A stretch of 24,320 bases of DNA from a virus, in IMG/VR virus record IMGVR_UViG_3300010354_000634, positions 1-24,320 of that record; one strand, written 5' to 3'. This document shows, piece by piece, positions 21,926 to 24,320 of this stretch. Position numbers and translations under genes: made by a program. The notes beneath the pieces are model-generated. The model was not told the origin of the DNA, made no database searches, and saw nothing but the letters and a program-made list of their open reading frames with translations. Numbering within the stretch: the first letter of the stretch is position 1; every line of letters starts with the position of its first letter.

Positions 21926-22297
21926 TCAATACCTCTTAGTTCCTCGTGGACGATAGACATAGTATTCGTTTTCAGTGATTTGCTTTTGCCATTCAATAAT
22001 AGCAGATAATTTATCGGTTGTAAAGAAGGATTGCTGCAAAAACCAATCGGACCACAATTGATGACCTTTTGATTTGTTACACTCATTACAAGCACATAAG
22101 ATATTCGTTAAACGATCTCTTCCACCTTTAGATCTTGGAGTTATATGATCTAATGTTAAATTTTCTTCAGATCCACAATATGCACATTGATTATTCCATT
22201 TTTGTTTAATAGATTGTTTCCATTTCTTTCTTGCTTCTGAACTTGTAGTTGCTTCTAGATTATACAAAAGTTCGTCTGAAGTGGAGTAAAGTGGCAT
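21926..22297 (-). CDS. HNH endonuclease
   Basis: 123 residues. The HNH domain (about 35-80) is complete: CAYC (C38, C41), LTLDHITPRSKGG with D50-H51, N65 in RLTNIL and CNEC (C70, C73) plus N74 and KSKG. This is the Cys4 zinc-stabilised type found in homing and mobile endonucleases. A tryptophan-rich helical extension (LWSDWFLQQSF) follows. It is a free-standing gene among small hypothetical genes; a homing role is likely but a DNA-processing role cannot be excluded. Confidence 0.9.
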   Translation of the reverse strand: MPLYSTSDELLYNLEATTSSEARKKWKQSIKQKWNNQCAYCGSEENLTLDHITPRSKGGRDRLTNILCACNECNKSKGHQLWSDWFLQQSFFTTDKLSAIIEWQKQITENEYYVYRPRGTKRY

Positions 22298-22406
22298 TCT
22301 TAAGATGTGTACCTAAAATATTTAGAGTTTCTTTGAGTGTTATAAAGATATAACTCAGTTGTTCTTGTAGTGTTGTTTTATGATTCATTAGATTTATTTC
22401 TTCCAT
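22260..22406 (-). CDS. Possible 48-residue protein overlapping the HNH gene start
   Basis: An open frame from the ATG at 22406: MEEINLMNHKTTLQEQLSYI, then FITLKETLNILG. It fills the 80-bp gap between the 30-residue gene and the HNH gene but overlaps the latter by 38 bp. No ribosome binding site; weak candidate. Confidence 0.3.
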   Translation of the reverse strand: MEEINLMNHKTTLQEQLSYIFITLKETLNILGTHLKNATLLHFRRTFV

Positions 22407-22470
22407 AGTTAAATCCTAACCAAATGACATAAAGAGCAAAAGCAAAGTTAAACCAGTTTACATTTTCCAT
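22378..22470 (-). CDS. 30-residue membrane micropeptide
   Basis: MENVNWFNFAFALYVIWLGF then NYGRNKSNES: one short hydrophobic helix and a polar tail. Its ATG shares a base with the stop of the upstream gene (TAATG), which suggests translational coupling. Confidence 0.5.
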   Translation of the reverse strand: MENVNWFNFAFALYVIWLGFNYGRNKSNES

Positions 22471-22742
22471 TAGATTTTTACAGGTTGTTGTTGACCTTCA
22501 GAAATTCTTTTTTGATGAGGGTTAAGTTGTTTTACTTCTCCTGCAGGCAGTCCTTGTTGACCCGGCAATTGTTTATCAACTGTAGATGTTATATCAATAA
22601 CTTGATCAAGGAGTAAGGTATTCTTTCTATATGCCCTATTTACAGGATCTATATTTACCATCATTTTTGCATCCTCCAAAGAACCAGATTCTGCAATTTT
22701 TTGTCCTGTATTGAGATTTATAATAAGATAAGTATCATTCAT
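22470..22742 (-). CDS. Hypothetical protein, Gln/Pro-rich C terminus
   Basis: 90 residues. The N-terminal half is folded-looking (YLIINLNTGQKIAESGSLED, then AKMMVNIDP); the C-terminal half is Gln/Pro-rich and disordered (LPGQQGLPAGEVKQ; EGQQQPVKI). It overlaps the end of the LOG-family gene by 8 bp. Function unknown. Confidence 0.7.
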   Translation of the reverse strand: MNDTYLIINLNTGQKIAESGSLEDAKMMVNIDPVNRAYRKNTLLLDQVIDITSTVDKQLPGQQGLPAGEVKQLNPHQKRISEGQQQPVKI

Positions 22743-23298
22743 TTAATAGACCTTTAAGTAAGTGAGTTGCTTCAGAAAATCTATCCACATAATGGATAAG
22801 TTTTATCTCTTGATTATTTAAGAAACCATTATCAAGCATTTCATCTTGAATCCAAGTTTTCAAAGTTCTCCACATTCTACCGACACAGATTACTGGTTTC
22901 TTATCCATATGCTGTGCTTGTATTAATTGATAGATGAGTGCCATCTCTAAAAGAGTTCCAATTCCACCGGGAGTTACAATGAAAGCATCACAATCAGCAA
23001 AAGTTTTAAGCCTTGAATAAAAGGTTTCATGTTGTTCATATTCTTCAACATATGGATTTACTCCATCTTCAAAAGGAAGATAAATTGCTTGAGCAATAGA
23101 ACACACTGTTTCTTTGTCAGTTTTTGCTGAAAGTGCTCCTTTATTAGCAGCAGACATTGCACCCGGACCACCTCCAGTTACAACAATCCACCCACTTTCA
23201 ACAATACTTTTTCCGAGTTTTTCTATCGCACCATAAAGATTTGTATCTTCCTTAATCCTTGCTGATCCAAAAATTGCTACTTTTTTCATCATAATCAT
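22735..23298 (-). CDS. LOG-family Rossmann-fold nucleotide-binding protein
   Basis: 187 residues (in-frame ATGs at 23298, 23292 and 23289). KKVAIFGSARI starts a Rossmann fold; TGGGPGAMSAANKGA (41-55), SRLKTFADCDAFIV (95-108) and PGGIGTLLE (110-118) are the LOG / 'lysine decarboxylase-like' motifs (PGGxGTxxE). Family members remove the base from nucleoside 5'-monophosphates (cytokinin-activating phosphoribohydrolases) or act as SLOG nucleotide sensors. A role in phage nucleotide salvage or signalling is inference. It overlaps a 55-residue frame upstream and the 90-residue gene downstream. Confidence 0.88.
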   Translation of the reverse strand: MIMMKKVAIFGSARIKEDTNLYGAIEKLGKSIVESGWIVVTGGGPGAMSAANKGALSAKTDKETVCSIAQAIYLPFEDGVNPYVEEYEQHETFYSRLKTFADCDAFIVTPGGIGTLLEMALIYQLIQAQHMDKKPVICVGRMWRTLKTWIQDEMLDNGFLNNQEIKLIHYVDRFSEATHLLKGLLNE

Positions 23299-23419
23299 TT
23301 TGATTTAATTTTATATTATTTTGAGAAGGAGGTTTATAATCCTTTGGAGGACGATAAAGATTTGGCCAAGTATCCATAATAATCTCGACAAGTTTATATG
23401 GAGTTGTTGAAGTAATCAT
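23252..23419 (-). CDS. Possible 55-residue protein overlapping the LOG gene start
   Basis: MITSTTPYKLVEIIMDTWPN, then LYRPPKDYKPPSQ and a polar end. It starts 3 bp after a terminator T-tract and overlaps the LOG gene by 47 bp. It fills the otherwise empty 120 bp before LOG and reads like a protein, but needs its own promoter or read-through. TATGAT at 23420-23415 is a possible -10 without a -35, but it contains the ATG, so it could serve only a later start (ATG at 23377). Confidence 0.45.
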   Translation of the reverse strand: MITSTTPYKLVEIIMDTWPNLYRPPKDYKPPSQNNIKLNQNDYDEKSSNFWISKD

Positions 23420-23421
23420 AC

Positions 23422-23447
23422 AAAAAAGAGGGTCCGAAGACCCCCAG
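23422..23447 (-). terminator. Intrinsic terminator with a UUCG tetraloop
   Basis: Minus-strand stem GGGTC / GACCC closed by C(TTCG)G, extended by flanking G-rich/C-rich bases and followed by six T. It ends the transcript of the Ala-rich gene 28 bp after that gene's stop. Confidence 0.93.
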
Positions 23448-23474
23448 TATATTAGATAAGTTTTATAAAGTCAA

Positions 23475-23906
23475 TCATTCAGTAACGGTTTCTTCTGCTG
23501 GTGCTTCTACAACCTCAGCGGGTGCCTCTACAGGTGCTTCTACAACCTCTGCAGGAACCTCAGCAGGTGCCTCAGGAGCAACCTCTACGGGTGCCTCAGG
23601 TGCCTCTACAGCGGGTGCTACAGACGCTTCTAGGGTGCTTAGAAGTTCCTCTAGAGCAGCATCCTCAGCGGTGTCTGCCTCTACAAGTCCTCTGAGTCTT
23701 TCTGTCTCAGCAACAGCAGCAACAGCAGCAGCAACTGCCTCTGCCGCAGCAGCTTCAGCAGCAGCAACGGTTTCTGCATCAGCAGCATCATTTGCTAAAG
23801 CAGCAGCAAGTCTACCTTTAAGGTCTGCATTTTCTGCAAGAAGTTCTTCTCTACCTACAGTGAGAAGTTCAAATAGTCTCTTAACGCGGGAAGTGAAGTC
23901 GGCCAT
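23475..23906 (-). CDS. Ala/Glu/Val/Pro-rich low-complexity protein
   Basis: 143 residues from the ATG at 23906 (MADFTSRVKRLFELLTVGRE); an in-frame ATG at 23942 would add 12. GAGGAT lies 10 bases before 23906. The N-terminal 40 residues are a charged helix; residues 40-90 are a long Ala-rich helix likely to form a coiled coil (AETVAAAEAAAAEAVAAA); the rest is a disordered Pro/Ala/Glu/Val repeat (EAPVEVAPEAPAEV). No family recognised with certainty; I recall similar proteins in cyanomyophages. A CATAAATA late promoter and a strong terminator make it a single late unit, so it may be a virion protein. Confidence 0.75.
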   Translation of the reverse strand: MADFTSRVKRLFELLTVGREELLAENADLKGRLAAALANDAADAETVAAAEAAAAEAVAAAVAAVAETERLRGLVEADTAEDAALEELLSTLEASVAPAVEAPEAPVEVAPEAPAEVPAEVVEAPVEAPAEVVEAPAEETVTE

Positions 23907-23968
23907 AATTTTTTTAATCCTCTTTATAATGGGGCATATCATTATAATACTCTTGACTCAACATTAAG

Positions 23969-23976
23969 TATTTATG
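23969..23976 (-). promoter_or_regulatory. Late promoter of the Ala-rich gene (CATAAATA)
   Basis: Minus-strand CATAAATA lies 63 bp upstream of the ATG at 23906, between the arms of a 7-bp inverted repeat (CTTGACT 23952-23958, AGTCAAG 23983-23989). A TATAAT at 23946-23941 without a -35 is also present. Confidence 0.55.
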
Positions 23977-24008
23977 AAAAATAGTCAAGAAAATTCAATG
24001 TATAAAAA

Positions 24009-24143
24009 TCATTTGTGATTATATCTTTCTGGATTTTTTAGACTATCAATTGCAAAATAAGTAAAAGGTGCTGTAATAAATCCACTAATAATAATCATAA
24101 TATACGAGTGATTAGACAACCAGTGAGAAAATATTTTAATCAT
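24009..24143 (-). CDS. 44-residue membrane micropeptide
   Basis: MIKIFSHWLSNHSYIMIIIS then GFITAPFTYFAIDSLK and a polar end. One hydrophobic helix at about 14-33. It starts 1 bp after the gnd stop (TAAAATG), consistent with coupling to gnd. No family recognised. Confidence 0.6.
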   Translation of the reverse strand: MIKIFSHWLSNHSYIMIIISGFITAPFTYFAIDSLKNPERYNHK

Positions 24144-24144
24144 T

Positions 24145-24320
24145 TTATCTTGTCAAATGCCCCCCAAACATATAACGCATTCCGTTCAAGATTTTTGCTC
24201 CGAATGATCCGAGATTGCGTGAGTTAAATCTTTCAAATAAGGCAGTAGTAATGACAGGAGCGGGAACCCCCAGATCCACAGCGGCAGAAACAGTCCAACG
24301 ACCCTCACCGCTGTCGGATA
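24145..24320 (-). CDS. gnd: 6-phosphogluconate dehydrogenase, C-terminal end (5' part outside window)
   Basis: The last 58 codons: SDSGEGRWTVSAAVDLGVPA, then ITTALFERFNSRN and ILNGMRYMFGGH. DSGEGRWT, VPAP and MRxxFGGH are the conserved C-terminal motifs of Gnd. The enzyme oxidises 6-phosphogluconate to ribulose 5-phosphate, giving NADPH and pentose for nucleotide synthesis. gnd is a well-known auxiliary metabolic gene of cyanophages, used to direct host carbon to the pentose phosphate pathway. Truncated here only by the window edge. Confidence 0.93.
   Translation of the reverse strand, partial: SDSGEGRWTVSAAVDLGVPAPVITTALFERFNSRNLGSFGAKILNGMRYMFGGHLTR

Noticed and set aside
23501-23967. Long plus-strand open frames opposite the Ala-rich gene
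   Set aside because: They are antisense shadows of a GC-rich repeat; products are Ser/Ala or Leu/Gln runs with no start signals.
1-24320. tRNA genes, integrase, attachment site, photosystem genes (psbA, psbD, hli)
   Set aside because: Looked for by eye and not found in this window; absence elsewhere in the genome cannot be judged.

Overview
This window looks like part of the genome of a T4-like marine cyanophage, a contractile-tailed myovirus of Synechococcus or Prochlorococcus. The DNA is AT-rich and tightly packed. Many genes overlap by ATGA or TAATG. T4 core genes (gp26, gp51, gp4, gp48, gp53, gp32, gp59, gp33) sit beside genes typical of cyanophages: phoH, thyX, speD, a glutaredoxin, a gnd 3' end, and the cyanobacterial families DUF1825 and DUF4278. 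No tRNA, rRNA, CRISPR array or integrase was seen.

Layout. 1-8895 (minus) is a late tail/baseplate operon read as gp26, gp51, two very large structural proteins (about 1100 residues each), a gp27-like hub protein and the start of one more gene. The second large protein carries a lambda-endolysin-like lytic transglycosylase domain and a second, peptidase-like wall domain. 9019-9339 (plus) is an isolated exported protein with its own consensus promoter and terminator. 9399-12911 holds a gp54-like tube initiator (minus) facing away from gp4-gp48-gp53 (plus), with both late promoters packed into about 35 bp. 12912-15171 (minus) is the replication/late-transcription group gp33-gp59-DUF1825-gp32. 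15224-18949 (minus) contains a RecB-like nuclease, PhoH, two FmdB-like small proteins, a GIY-YIG homing endonuclease, ThyX and small proteins. 19019-20739 (minus) is a compact operon ending in speD, DUF4278 and a 33-residue peptide. 20787-23419 (minus) is a run of small proteins with glutaredoxin, an HNH endonuclease and a LOG-family nucleotide-binding protein. 23475-24320 (minus) has an alanine-rich low-complexity protein, a membrane micropeptide and the end of gnd.

Regulation is unusually readable. Four to five sigma70-type promoters with 17-bp spacers drive early-type units; several have their -35 inside the end of the upstream gene. NATAAATA late-promoter motifs precede gp26, the gp54-like gene, gp4, the homing endonuclease and the Ala-rich gene. 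Intrinsic terminators lie at 9362, 12843, 18979 and 23422. The one at 12843 lies antisense inside gp53, and the one at 18979 shares its hairpin loop with the -35 box of the next promoter.

Together the genes encode the baseplate and tail, DNA replication and late transcription factors, and host-metabolism helpers (pentose phosphate pathway, thymidylate, polyamine, redox). All functional assignments come from reading sequence motifs; no database search was run.
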